Shown here: piece by piece, positions 35,061-43,966 of the stretch
Layout of the letters: each line of letters starts with the position of its first letter
Numbering within the stretch: position 1 is the stretch's first letter
Assembly (NCBI GenBank): GCA_964531325.1
Contig: CAZHCW010000008.1
Span: 62,001 to 126,000, forward strand
DNA from: UTCHB3 sp964531325
GTDB taxonomy: Bacteria; Bacteroidota; Ignavibacteria; Ignavibacteriales; Ignavibacteriaceae
Length of the DNA: 64,000 bases
Reading direction: 5' to 3'
Translations under genes and position numbers: made by a program
The notes under the pieces: model-generated
Databases searched by the model: none
The model's input: only the letters and a program-made list of their open reading frames with translations
What the model was told of the DNA's origin: nothing

Positions 35061-37679
35061 ATGGCATTTAATTTAAATAAATTTACAGTAAAAGCTCAGG
35101 AAACCGTACAAAAGGCGATCGAAATTGCCGGCGGTTATCAAAATCAAATAATTGAACCACTACATATTTTGGCTGCACTTGTTGAAGAGAGGAATGGATT
35201 AGCCGATTCTCTTTTACAAAAAACAGGTGCCAACAGCGACCGAATTAGAATTAAAGTCTCTGCCGAGATGGATAAACTTCCAAAAGTAAGCGGAACAGCA
35301 GCAAGTGACCTAAAACTCTCCACAAATTCTTCGGTACTATTCGATAGAGCTGCCAAACTTGCAAATGATTATAAAGACGAATTTGTTTCAACCGAACATA
35401 TACTGCTTGCACTGGCTGAAGACACAACTGATGCCGGAAGATTGCTTAAAGATACCGGTGTAACTAAAGATGATCTTTCAAAAGCTGTTGAACATATCCG
35501 GGGTGGTAGCAGAGTAACCTCACAAAACGCAGAAGACTCCTACGCCTCACTTGAGAAATATGGTAGAAACCTGAATGATCTTGCAAGGGCAGGTAAACTC
35601 GATCCTGTGATTGGCAGAAATGATGAAATCAGACGAGTAATGCAGGTGCTTTCACGCAGGACAAAAAATAATCCTGTTCTTATAGGTGAACCGGGAGTTG
35701 GAAAAACCGCTATTGCTGAAGGAATCGCTCAAAGGATAGTTTCGGGTGACGCTCCGGAAACGATAAAAACAAGACAGATTATTGCTCTTGATGTTGGATC
35801 ACTTATTGCAGGAACCCAATACCGCGGTCAGTTTGAAGAGAGACTAAAGGCAGTTATCAAAGAAGTACAAAATTCGAACGGTGAGATTGTCCTTTTTATT
35901 GACGAGATGCACACCCTTGTTGGAGCAGGGAAAACCGAGGGAGCGATGGATGCCGCTAACATCCTCAAACCGGCATTGGCAAGAGGTGAACTCCATTGTA
36001 TCGGTGCTACAACTCTTGACGAATACCAAAAATATATCGAAAAAGACGCCGCACTCGAAAGAAGATTTCAACCTGTAATAATTGCAGAACCGAATGAGGA
36101 AGATTCAATTTCGATTTTAAGAGGATTGAAGGAGAGATATGAAGTACATCATGGAGTAAGAATAACCGATGCTGCAATTGTTGCGGCTGTTCAACTTTCG
36201 AACAGGTATATCAGCGACCGTTTCCTCCCCGATAAAGCTATCGATCTTATTGATGAATCGGCTTCCCGGCTCAGGATTGAGATCGACTCGATGCCCGAAG
36301 AACTTGATATACTCGAAAGAAAAATTAAACAGCTCGAGATTGAGAAAGTGGCACTTACTCGTGAAAAAGATGATGCTTCTCAGAGAAGATTGGAAGACCT
36401 GAATGAGGAACTTTCGGAATTGATTGAGGAGAGAAGTGGCATAAGAGCCCATTGGGAACAGGAAAAGGAGAAAATTGGTCAAATTCGCGAAATAAAATCT
36501 CAGATAGAGAAGCTTCGTGCAGACTCTGAAATGTATGAGAGAGAAGGAAATCTCTCAAAAGTTGCTGAGATTAGATATGGTACCCTACCTGAACTGGAAA
36601 GAGAACTTGTTGAAGACACTGTGCAACTAAACGAAGTTCAGAAAGAAAAGCGACTCTTAAAAGAGGAAGTTGATGCAGAGGATGTGGCTGAAATTGTCTC
36701 CCGCTGGACAGGTATCCCCGTCACCAAAATGCTTGAAAGTGAAAGAGCAAAGTTGATCCATCTTGAGGAAGAACTTCATAAAAGGGTTATCGGACAGGAT
36801 GAGGCGGTGGTGGCTGTTTCCAATGCTGTCAGAAGATCCCGTGCAGGGCTGCAGGATGCCAACAAACCCACAGGCTCCTTTATTTTTCTTGGAACCACAG
36901 GTGTGGGTAAAACCGAGCTGGCAAAAGCACTCGCAGTTGCTCTTTTCGACGATGAACGAGCTATGATCAGAATTGATATGTCGGAGTATATGGAGAAGTT
37001 TTCGGTCTCCCGACTTATAGGTGCACCTCCGGGATATGTGGGCTATGAAGAGGGTGGACAACTTACTGAGGCAGTAAGGAGGAAACCATATTCAGTGATT
37101 CTTCTTGATGAGATCGAAAAAGCACATCCTGATGTATTTAATATCCTTCTTCAGGTTCTTGATGATGGAAGACTCACTGACAACCAGGGAAGAACCGTCG
37201 ATTTTAAGAACACTATAATCATAATGACTTCTAATCTTGGTTCCCAGTTGATCCAGGAAAGTCTGATGAACAGCAAAGATGAAGATATTGACAATATAAT
37301 GGGAATATTGCGGATGCAACTTGGTGATCTGTTGAGAAAAACGATAAGACCCGAGTTCCTTAACAGAATTGATGATGTTATTTTGTTTAAACCTTTGAGG
37401 CAAGCTGAGATCAGAAAAATTGTGAAAATACAACTTGACTCCGTAACAGCGATGTTAGCGAAAAAAGATATTTCATTTACAATTACTGATGGGGCAGCCG
37501 ATTGGTTATCCGAATTGGGTTATGACCTTACCTATGGTGCCCGACCCCTGAAACGAACGATTCAAAAGCATATTATCAACCCTCTTGCACAGGAACTGAT
37601 TGCAGGAGCCTTCTCCGATGGTGATGCAATCATAACTGATGTTGATGAAAGAGGTAAAATCATTTTCAAAAAGGAATAA
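35061..37679 (+). CDS. clpB: ClpB protein disaggregase
   Basis: An 872-aa Hsp100 chaperone. It has the N-terminal Clp repeats (to about 145), AAA1 with Walker A GEPGVGKTAIAEG and Walker B VLFIDEMH, and a coiled middle domain of about 110 residues (about 405-520) that marks ClpB rather than ClpA/C. AAA2 has GTTGVGKTELAKAL and the ILLDEIEKAHPDVFNILLQ segment. It extracts polypeptides from aggregates together with DnaK. A TTGGAGG ribosome site precedes the ATG. Full length, no anomalies. No heat-shock operator (CIRCE type) was recognised in the short upstream gap. Confidence 0.98.
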   Translation: MAFNLNKFTVKAQETVQKAIEIAGGYQNQIIEPLHILAALVEERNGLADSLLQKTGANSDRIRIKVSAEMDKLPKVSGTAASDLKLSTNSSVLFDRAAKLANDYKDEFVSTEHILLALAEDTTDAGRLLKDTGVTKDDLSKAVEHIRGGSRVTSQNAEDSYASLEKYGRNLNDLARAGKLDPVIGRNDEIRRVMQVLSRRTKNNPVLIGEPGVGKTAIAEGIAQRIVSGDAPETIKTRQIIALDVGSLIAGTQYRGQFEERLKAVIKEVQNSNGEIVLFIDEMHTLVGAGKTEGAMDAANILKPALARGELHCIGATTLDEYQKYIEKDAALERRFQPVIIAEPNEEDSISILRGLKERYEVHHGVRITDAAIVAAVQLSNRYISDRFLPDKAIDLIDESASRLRIEIDSMPEELDILERKIKQLEIEKVALTREKDDASQRRLEDLNEELSELIEERSGIRAHWEQEKEKIGQIREIKSQIEKLRADSEMYEREGNLSKVAEIRYGTLPELERELVEDTVQLNEVQKEKRLLKEEVDAEDVAEIVSRWTGIPVTKMLESERAKLIHLEEELHKRVIGQDEAVVAVSNAVRRSRAGLQDANKPTGSFIFLGTTGVGKTELAKALAVALFDDERAMIRIDMSEYMEKFSVSRLIGAPPGYVGYEEGGQLTEAVRRKPYSVILLDEIEKAHPDVFNILLQVLDDGRLTDNQGRTVDFKNTIIIMTSNLGSQLIQESLMNSKDEDIDNIMGILRMQLGDLLRKTIRPEFLNRIDDVILFKPLRQAEIRKIVKIQLDSVTAMLAKKDISFTITDGAADWLSELGYDLTYGARPLKRTIQKHIINPLAQELIAGAFSDGDAIITDVDERGKIIFKKE

Positions 37680-37732
37680 CCAGGAAAGGAGTTGTATATT
37701 TGAAATCCATTTTATAAATATTTGAATAAACT

Positions 37733-40330
37733 TTGAACAAAACATTTGCCGTTCTAATAGCTTTTACTTTTGCTTTTATCGCTTACCCGCAACGCCATGA
37801 TACAACAATTATAGCCGGTAGTGAATACCAGGCAGGCGGGTTCCGAAGGACCATGTTTGGCGACTTGTGGAGAGATGTCTGGGCAATTCCTGTTAAAATC
37901 CCTGTTCTTAATCTCAAAACTTTTGCCGGTGGACTTGTTCCTGAAAAAAAGGGGGGAGGAATGCAAACCAAAACTCTTCATTTTAAAGGCGCTGACGGAC
38001 AAACCTGGAAGTTTAGATCATTAAATAAATTCCCAAAGTCAACTCTCCCCGACGACATTAAAAACACACTCGTCGCTGATTTTATCCAGGATCAGATTAG
38101 CACATCACATCCGACAGCTGCCGTAGCCCTTACCCCGTTTATGGACTCCCTCGGTATTTTGAATGCACCACCTACAATATGGTTCCTCCCTGATGATCCA
38201 ATTCTTGGGGAATTCCGCGAAGAATTTAAAAATCTTGCAGGAATGATTGAGGTGAATCCCGACGAAAATGAGGACGCCGGAACTCCCTTTGCTAATGCTG
38301 AAAAAATTATCTCAACCGAAAAGCTTGTGTTCAGATTCCTCGATAAAAGGGATGAAAAAGTTGACGGGGCAGCATTTTTAACTGCCCGGCTTTTTGATGT
38401 TTTTGTGAATGACTGGGATCGCCACATGGGACAGTGGAAATGGGCTAAATACACCATCAACGGGAAAGAGCTTTGGAAACCGATCCCGAAGGATAGAGAC
38501 CGTGCTTTCTCAAAATTTGATGGACTTGCTCCTTGGGTTTCTACTCTGATAATTCCTCAATGGAAAGATTTTGACTATAATTATCCACCTGTTGAGTTTG
38601 CCACCTGGAGTGGTAGATACCTCGATAAAAGATTTCTTACTGAACTTACAAGAAGTCAATGGGATTCGGTAACAAATTTTGTGATATCGAAACTGACAAA
38701 TGAACTGATCGATTCATCGCTTGCTCTATTACCCGAAGAACACAAACTAATCTCTGCCCCTGAGATAAGAGAGAAACTGATCTTAAGACGGGGGAAACTT
38801 CTTGCTTTCTCAGATGAATATTACCATTACATCAACAAAGTGGTGGATATCTACGCTTCCGACAAGGACGACCATGTTGATATCCAAAGAACCGACACTT
38901 CAACAATTATTATCATCACCGGAAAGAAAAAGAAGGGGAGTGATTTAAGGGAAGTATTATACAAAAAAGAATTTGACAGTGAAATAGCAGAAGATATAAG
39001 GATACATCTTTCGGGCGGTGACGATCGGGTGAAAATCACCGGCACCGTTGAATCGGGTCCTCTTTTAAGAATTGACGGGGGAGAGGGAAAAGATCAATTT
39101 GTGGATTCATCACTCGTAAAGGGGTGGTTCTTGAACTTCCTTCCGATTAGAAGGGCAGAAAACAAAAACAGATTTTTCGACAATGATGCCTCAACCTCAG
39201 TAACTTACGGCAAAGGGACAAAATTTAGAGTTGAGGAATATATTGCTCCCACTGATCCACAGGAATATATAGAACCCACATGGCTGCAACATGGAAGGGG
39301 TTATGGCATCAATCCGGTGTTTGATCTTTCTTCAACAACGGGATTGCAATTTGGCGGGGGACCAATAATAATCAATTATGACTTCCGTAAAAAACCATGG
39401 GATTCGTGGTTAACCCTGACAGCAGCATATGCTACCCGGGCAAGAGATTTTGATTTTGTTTTTGAGAGTTATTACAATTCGATCTTGGATGATGCCACGG
39501 TAAGTTTTAAGGCATATAGAATTAATATTGATTTTAACAATTATTACGGATACGGAAACCAAACCGGTTACAATAATGAACTATTCGAAAGTGAATTTTA
39601 CAGGATCAAAAGGCGGGTCACAAGTGGCGAAATGGGAGTTGACCTGCACATTGGAAGTGGAATCAGAAATTATTATAAGACAAGACTCTCGTTTTACGAG
39701 GTGAGTGTTCCCGAGGCATCACTCTTTAATGGTTTGCCAAACGGAAATTACGGCAATGGTTACTTGTCGGTTTTAACACTTGGAACCGGATTTATTTTTG
39801 ATAAAAGAGATAATGTTGATCTGCCTCTTGAAGGATGGTACCTTCAATTTGGAGGGAATTACAATCCAAAATTTTTTAATACCAAAGGTTCATTTTATAA
39901 TGCATCGTTTGATCTTCGGGGGTACATTCCAATCTCATTTTTAAAGAATTCGGCACTGGCACTTAGAGTCGGTGGTGAAAAAGTTGGGGGTGAATATCCT
40001 TTTTTCGCTGCGGCTTTCCTTGGCGGGTCAAAAAATCTTCGTGCTTATAGAAATGAAAGATTCTCCGGCGATGCATCCCTCTATGGAACTGCTGAAATAA
40101 GAGTTGAATTGGGTACGATTAAAACCATAATCTACTCGAAGATTGGCGTTTTTGCATTTACTGAAACCGGCAGAGTTTTCAAAAATGGCGAAAATTCAGA
40201 TATATGGCACCTAAGCAGCGGCGGGGGTGCATATCTTTCCTTCTTAGACAGAGCCTTGATTCTGGCAACAACAGTTGGTTTTTCGAATGAATATACCAAC
40301 TATCATTTTACAACCAAGGTCCTTTTTTAA
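37733..40330 (+). CDS. Outer-membrane BamA/TamA-type barrel protein with kinase-like N-terminal half
   Basis: An 865-aa exported protein (signal peptide about residues 1-20, start TTG because no ATG lies nearby). The C-terminal third is a surface-antigen barrel of the Omp85 superfamily: GFIFDKRDNVDLPLEGWYL, then FLGGSKNLRAYRNERFSGDASLYG, ending in the aromatic TTKVLF. The N-terminal half shows LFDVFVNDWDRHMGQWKW (about 220-237) and KPIPKDRDRAFSKFDG (about 249-264). These resemble the catalytic and metal-binding loops of atypical protein or lipid kinases (DxDRHxxQ/N). In related FCB proteins as I remember them, these halves follow a metallophosphatase domain, which is absent here. The kinase-like reading is inference. 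Confidence 0.75.
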   Translation: MNKTFAVLIAFTFAFIAYPQRHDTTIIAGSEYQAGGFRRTMFGDLWRDVWAIPVKIPVLNLKTFAGGLVPEKKGGGMQTKTLHFKGADGQTWKFRSLNKFPKSTLPDDIKNTLVADFIQDQISTSHPTAAVALTPFMDSLGILNAPPTIWFLPDDPILGEFREEFKNLAGMIEVNPDENEDAGTPFANAEKIISTEKLVFRFLDKRDEKVDGAAFLTARLFDVFVNDWDRHMGQWKWAKYTINGKELWKPIPKDRDRAFSKFDGLAPWVSTLIIPQWKDFDYNYPPVEFATWSGRYLDKRFLTELTRSQWDSVTNFVISKLTNELIDSSLALLPEEHKLISAPEIREKLILRRGKLLAFSDEYYHYINKVVDIYASDKDDHVDIQRTDTSTIIIITGKKKKGSDLREVLYKKEFDSEIAEDIRIHLSGGDDRVKITGTVESGPLLRIDGGEGKDQFVDSSLVKGWFLNFLPIRRAENKNRFFDNDASTSVTYGKGTKFRVEEYIAPTDPQEYIEPTWLQHGRGYGINPVFDLSSTTGLQFGGGPIIINYDFRKKPWDSWLTLTAAYATRARDFDFVFESYYNSILDDATVSFKAYRINIDFNNYYGYGNQTGYNNELFESEFYRIKRRVTSGEMGVDLHIGSGIRNYYKTRLSFYEVSVPEASLFNGLPNGNYGNGYLSVLTLGTGFIFDKRDNVDLPLEGWYLQFGGNYNPKFFNTKGSFYNASFDLRGYIPISFLKNSALALRVGGEKVGGEYPFFAAAFLGGSKNLRAYRNERFSGDASLYGTAEIRVELGTIKTIIYSKIGVFAFTETGRVFKNGENSDIWHLSSGGGAYLSFLDRALILATTVGFSNEYTNYHFTTKVLF

Positions 40331-40378
40331 CACGATAACAAAAGATATTCACGATTCATTTATCTATTAAGGGGTCAG

Positions 40379-41377
40379 TTACATAAAGTTAAAGAAGCCG
40401 CCTTCTTCTTCATCTTCAACTTCGTCCTGTTTTTTCTTCGATTTTTTCTGATATTTCAGAGAATTTCTTTCCCAAAAAACACCATCCACATATCCTTGAA
40501 TTCCATTTTCTGTTTCTGCAAGTTCAAGGCGATATTCTGCAGTGGCTGCAAAAACATTTTCAATTTCGATTCCCACATAGTGTCTGTTTAGTTTTTTTGC
40601 TACAACAGAGGAGGTGCCTGACCCCAGAAATGGATCAAAAACAACATCACCTTCGTTTGAAGATGCGAGGATCAGTTTTGCCAACAGTTTTTCCGGTTTC
40701 TGGGTCGGGTGATTGGTGTTTTCGGCCATCGACCAATAAGGTATGGTAATATCAGTCCAGATATTTGATGGATGGGTCATCCTGAATCTGCCCTCTTCAG
40801 TCTCCTGCCAGTCTTTTGCAACACCATCTTCTTTGTAAGGAGCAATAACACTTTTTTTCTCTTTAACAGCGTCGAGGTTAAAAGTGTAGTCGTTTCCCAT
40901 GGTAAAAAACCAGATATCTTCCATCGAGTTTTTCCAGTTTTTGCTGGCTCCACGGCCTTTGTCCCTCTGCCAGGTAATCCTGTTGCGGAGTTTAAAATAT
41001 TCATTTGCCACAGCAAAAATGGAGATGGAGCTTATAAAATCGCCACAGATATAGATTGTAGCTTCCGGTTTAAGAAGACGCAACATCTGAGGCAGCCAAC
41101 TTCTTAAATAGGATGAATACTCTTCAACGGGAAGTTTTCTAAACTTGGATGAACCAAATTCTCTGTCGAGATTGTAGGGTGGATCAAGAATTAACAGATC
41201 AACAAACTCATCAGGCAGAAACTTTATAATATCAAAAAGGTTTCTGTTTATAGTTTTATCGAGTATCTCATCAACGGAAACCGGTGCTTCGATATCGATA
41301 AGTTTTTTAGAATACTTCTCAATTTGCTCTTCATCAAGAGTTATTGTTTTATTTTTTGTTGCCCTTGGTGAAGGCAT
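40379..41377 (-). CDS. Site-specific DNA methyltransferase, beta class (adenine or N4-cytosine)
   Basis: A 332-aa methyltransferase with the catalytic motif DPPY (Asp65-Tyr68) before the SAM-binding motif FDPFLGSGTS (about 247-256). This order defines the beta class. Other visible family stretches are GRGASKNWKNSMEDIWFFTMGNDY and NHPTQKPEKLLAKLI. The C-terminus is a charged low-complexity tail. No restriction endonuclease gene lies on either side, so it appears to be an orphan methylase, either regulatory or left over from a restriction system. The recognition sequence cannot be read from the protein. Confidence 0.9.
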   Translation of the reverse strand: MPSPRATKNKTITLDEEQIEKYSKKLIDIEAPVSVDEILDKTINRNLFDIIKFLPDEFVDLLILDPPYNLDREFGSSKFRKLPVEEYSSYLRSWLPQMLRLLKPEATIYICGDFISSISIFAVANEYFKLRNRITWQRDKGRGASKNWKNSMEDIWFFTMGNDYTFNLDAVKEKKSVIAPYKEDGVAKDWQETEEGRFRMTHPSNIWTDITIPYWSMAENTNHPTQKPEKLLAKLILASSNEGDVVFDPFLGSGTSSVVAKKLNRHYVGIEIENVFAATAEYRLELAETENGIQGYVDGVFWERNSLKYQKKSKKKQDEVEDEEEGGFFNFM

Positions 41378-41439
41378 TTGAACTCCAAAATTTATGTTTT
41401 GCTACAAATATACACTTATATATAGATAAAGCACAATAA

Positions 41440-41452
41440 CTGAGTCACTCAG
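41440..41452. promoter_or_regulatory. Perfect palindrome upstream of the methyltransferase
   Basis: CTGAGTCACTCAG is a perfect inverted repeat (6-bp arms, 1-bp centre), 62 bp upstream of the methyltransferase ATG and just past the stop of the pullulanase. It may be an operator for the methylase promoter. It contains GAGTC and GACTC-type sequence, so it could also be a methylation site in its own control region. Function unproven. Confidence 0.25.
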
Positions 41453-41456
41453 GTAT

Positions 41457-43514
41457 TTACCTTTTTTTCAACACCATCCCTGTGGAAGGTGGAAGAGTAA
41501 CTTTACCCTTACTTTTCCCAAGCGACTTAACGCCGGCTTTTTCAGCGTTAACCAGTACTTCAAAATTCCCTTTAGGAAGAGTAAACTCAATTTTTTTATC
41601 TCTGTTGGCATTAAATAGAACAACAAAATGATCTTTGCCATGGTTCAATTCATAACCCAACGAAAATTCATCTTTAAGTTCCATGAATTTTACCTCTTCA
41701 TATTCAGCACGACGAAAAGCACTATAAGTTGAACGAAGTTTAGCGAGTCCGGCATAATAATCAACAAGACTTTTGTTCATATCTACATGGTTATAATTGA
41801 TGTAGTTTACTTCATTATCCTTGTCATAGGTGTTATGGTCGACCTTTCCTCTGTAGGGATCGTTAACATCCACATCAGCAGGAACCACTTTGGATCTGCC
41901 ATATTCCTGACCGGCGTGGATCATTGTCATCCCCTGCGAGGTGTAGAGGAAAAGTGCACCGAGTTTGTTCAATTTTAGTTGAGTTGTTGTAAGTTTTGCA
42001 TTTTTATCAACATCAATTACAGTAGTGCCTTCTTTGAGATCGCCAAGTCCTATTCTAATAAAATCACCCAAAGTATAACCATCGTGTGATTCGAGATAGT
42101 TAACAGAATGTTCTTTTTTGCGGAATAACCCTTTATCATCTCTGAGCAAGGTTCCATTTACATAACTTTGTAATCTTTTAGGTGTATTATCACCAAACCA
42201 TTTTCCAAATATCCAACCCTGGTTTTCGCGGGGATTTTCACCTTTTACACCATTTCTGATCTGATCGTTCCATGAACCCCACTCTCTTTCCGAGAATCCT
42301 TTTGGATCGTAGCCGCCACCCCATGGTTCACAGACTATAACAACTTGTGGATTAACTTTTCTGAGTTCTTTTATGATCTCCTCGATGGTTACCCAATCGA
42401 TAAGTTTGCCAAGATCAAATCTGAAGCCATCAATATGATATTCGGTCATCCAGTATTTTAGACTTTCGATTATCAGTCTTCTTGCCATCGGAGCTTCGGT
42501 TCTGAAATCGTTTCCACAACCACTTTCGGCTTTAAAACTGCCGTCGTTGTTAAGTCGGAAATAATATTGTTTGTCAATTTCTTTAAAACTTCCCAATTCA
42601 TATTCAGAGATGTGGTTATAGACAACATCCATTAAAACAGCAATTTTTTCTTGATGGAAAGCTTTCACCATCTGTTTAAAATCGTTGCGGGCTTTATCAC
42701 TTTGTCCCATCCATTGGTTCCACCTTAGTTTTGACCAGTTTTCTGCATAATATGCTTCGGGGGCAAAAAACGCAGCGGTCATATATCCCCAGTGATTTCT
42801 CTCATAGGGGTTCCATGTATTAAACCTGTTGGCTGCTGAATCACGGAATGGTATCTCAACATTTCCAAATTCCTGTGCAGGGAGGAGTTCAACGGTATTC
42901 ACATTGAGTGATTTAATATAATCGAGTCCTCCCTTTTTCCCTTTTTCGGTAAGTCCTTTATAGGTGCCCGGATTTTTTACACCAGAAGTTGGATGAGCCG
43001 TCTGATCGCGGAGGTGCATTTCGTAGGTGATAAGATCACGCCAGTCACGCTGTATCCATTTGGTTTTTCCCCAATCAAAACCGCCGTCTTTTACAACAAT
43101 TCCTTTCCTCGGGTTCATGTAAGTATTGTAGGTAGCAACTGATTTTGCATAAGGATCGAGGATTAGAATCTGACCTTTTTTGACGGGATCATCTTCCGGA
43201 TTAATCACAATGTAGCCGTAAAAGAGACCATACTGTTCGCCGCTCAGTTGGGCTTCCCAGACACCATCTTTATCTTTGGTCATTTTATGTTCAATGTAGT
43301 CGGTGTCTTCAACTTTTTTGAATGTCCTGAGAGCCACTTCGGTTGCTCTTGGTGCAAACACTCTAAAGAAAGTATTTCCACTCTCAACAAATGAGCCCAG
43401 TTTTTTGTCTGAATAAGCATTCAGGAATTCATCCTGTTTCTGAGCCTTAACCACTGATTGCGACATGATAAATAACACCACTAATACTGATAAAATTTTG
43501 TGTCTTGAAGTCAT
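41457..43514 (-). CDS. pulA: Secreted type I pullulanase (GH13)
   Basis: A 685-aa exported debranching enzyme: signal peptide (about 1-24, ending VVKAQ), N-terminal CBM48-like domain (about 35-125, RVFAPRATEVALRTF), a GH13 barrel and a C-terminal beta domain. Catalytic motifs are LMDVVYNHISEYE, DGFRFDLGKL (nucleophile Asp), VIVCEPWGGGY (acid/base Glu) and YLESHDGYTLGDF (third Asp). The NVNTVELLPAQEF segment fits type I pullulanases, which cut alpha-1,6 bonds in pullulan and limit dextrins. There is no T9SS domain, so it probably stays periplasmic. It is downstream of nothing in its own direction and likely monocistronic. Confidence 0.9.
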   Translation of the reverse strand: MTSRHKILSVLVVLFIMSQSVVKAQKQDEFLNAYSDKKLGSFVESGNTFFRVFAPRATEVALRTFKKVEDTDYIEHKMTKDKDGVWEAQLSGEQYGLFYGYIVINPEDDPVKKGQILILDPYAKSVATYNTYMNPRKGIVVKDGGFDWGKTKWIQRDWRDLITYEMHLRDQTAHPTSGVKNPGTYKGLTEKGKKGGLDYIKSLNVNTVELLPAQEFGNVEIPFRDSAANRFNTWNPYERNHWGYMTAAFFAPEAYYAENWSKLRWNQWMGQSDKARNDFKQMVKAFHQEKIAVLMDVVYNHISEYELGSFKEIDKQYYFRLNNDGSFKAESGCGNDFRTEAPMARRLIIESLKYWMTEYHIDGFRFDLGKLIDWVTIEEIIKELRKVNPQVVIVCEPWGGGYDPKGFSEREWGSWNDQIRNGVKGENPRENQGWIFGKWFGDNTPKRLQSYVNGTLLRDDKGLFRKKEHSVNYLESHDGYTLGDFIRIGLGDLKEGTTVIDVDKNAKLTTTQLKLNKLGALFLYTSQGMTMIHAGQEYGRSKVVPADVDVNDPYRGKVDHNTYDKDNEVNYINYNHVDMNKSLVDYYAGLAKLRSTYSAFRRAEYEEVKFMELKDEFSLGYELNHGKDHFVVLFNANRDKKIEFTLPKGNFEVLVNAEKAGVKSLGKSKGKVTLPPSTGMVLKKR

Positions 43515-43590
43515 AACTGATCCATAATTGGTTTTTTTGTAATAATCACGCTTTAAATTTACGAAAAAAGGGGGAAATGAGGTTGAGAGT

Positions 43591-43755
43591 ATGCAGATAC
43601 ACGCAGATTAAGCGGATTAACGCGAATTTTATAGTTACACAGATTACACAGATTTCCGCGGATTTTCACAGAGGGATTTTTCAATTCTTTCGCTGTGTTC
43701 TCCGAGTGCTCTGTGGTTTTAATAAATCCTTTGCGTCCTGTGCGCCCTTTGCTAT
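43591..43755. repeat. Dispersed intergenic repeat patch
   Basis: In the 452-bp gap between pulA and the BNR protein, this stretch is built of short related phrases: CGCAGATTAAGCGGATTAACGC, then ACACAGATTACACAGATT, CCGCGGATTTTCACAG, TCTGTGGTTTTAATAAATCC and TTTGCGTCCTGTGCGCCCTTTG. Such blocks are widespread in intergenic regions of FCB genomes and do not encode a protein. An open frame across it (43577-43810) is judged spurious. The remainder of the gap, to 43966, is AT-rich with only the strong ribosome site of the next gene. Confidence 0.6.
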
Positions 43756-43966
43756 TAAACACAAAATCCCTGACCTATATAATATTGAAGATGTCAAAGA
43801 ATTTTCTTAAATTTCTTTAACCGGTATTTTAGTTAAGTGAATTTGTTACTAAAGTCCTGTTTAGCTTTAAAATGATCAATATTATTTTGATTGTTTCAGT
43901 AGAATGATTGCTACCATAAGACATAAATAAAGAATTCCGGGGTATGGAGTTTCTTTAGGAGGAAAA

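Noticed and set aside
43577..43810. Possible 77-aa protein in the pulA-BNR gap
   Set aside because: The frame lies in the dispersed repeat, has no ribosome site and has biased repeat-derived sequence.
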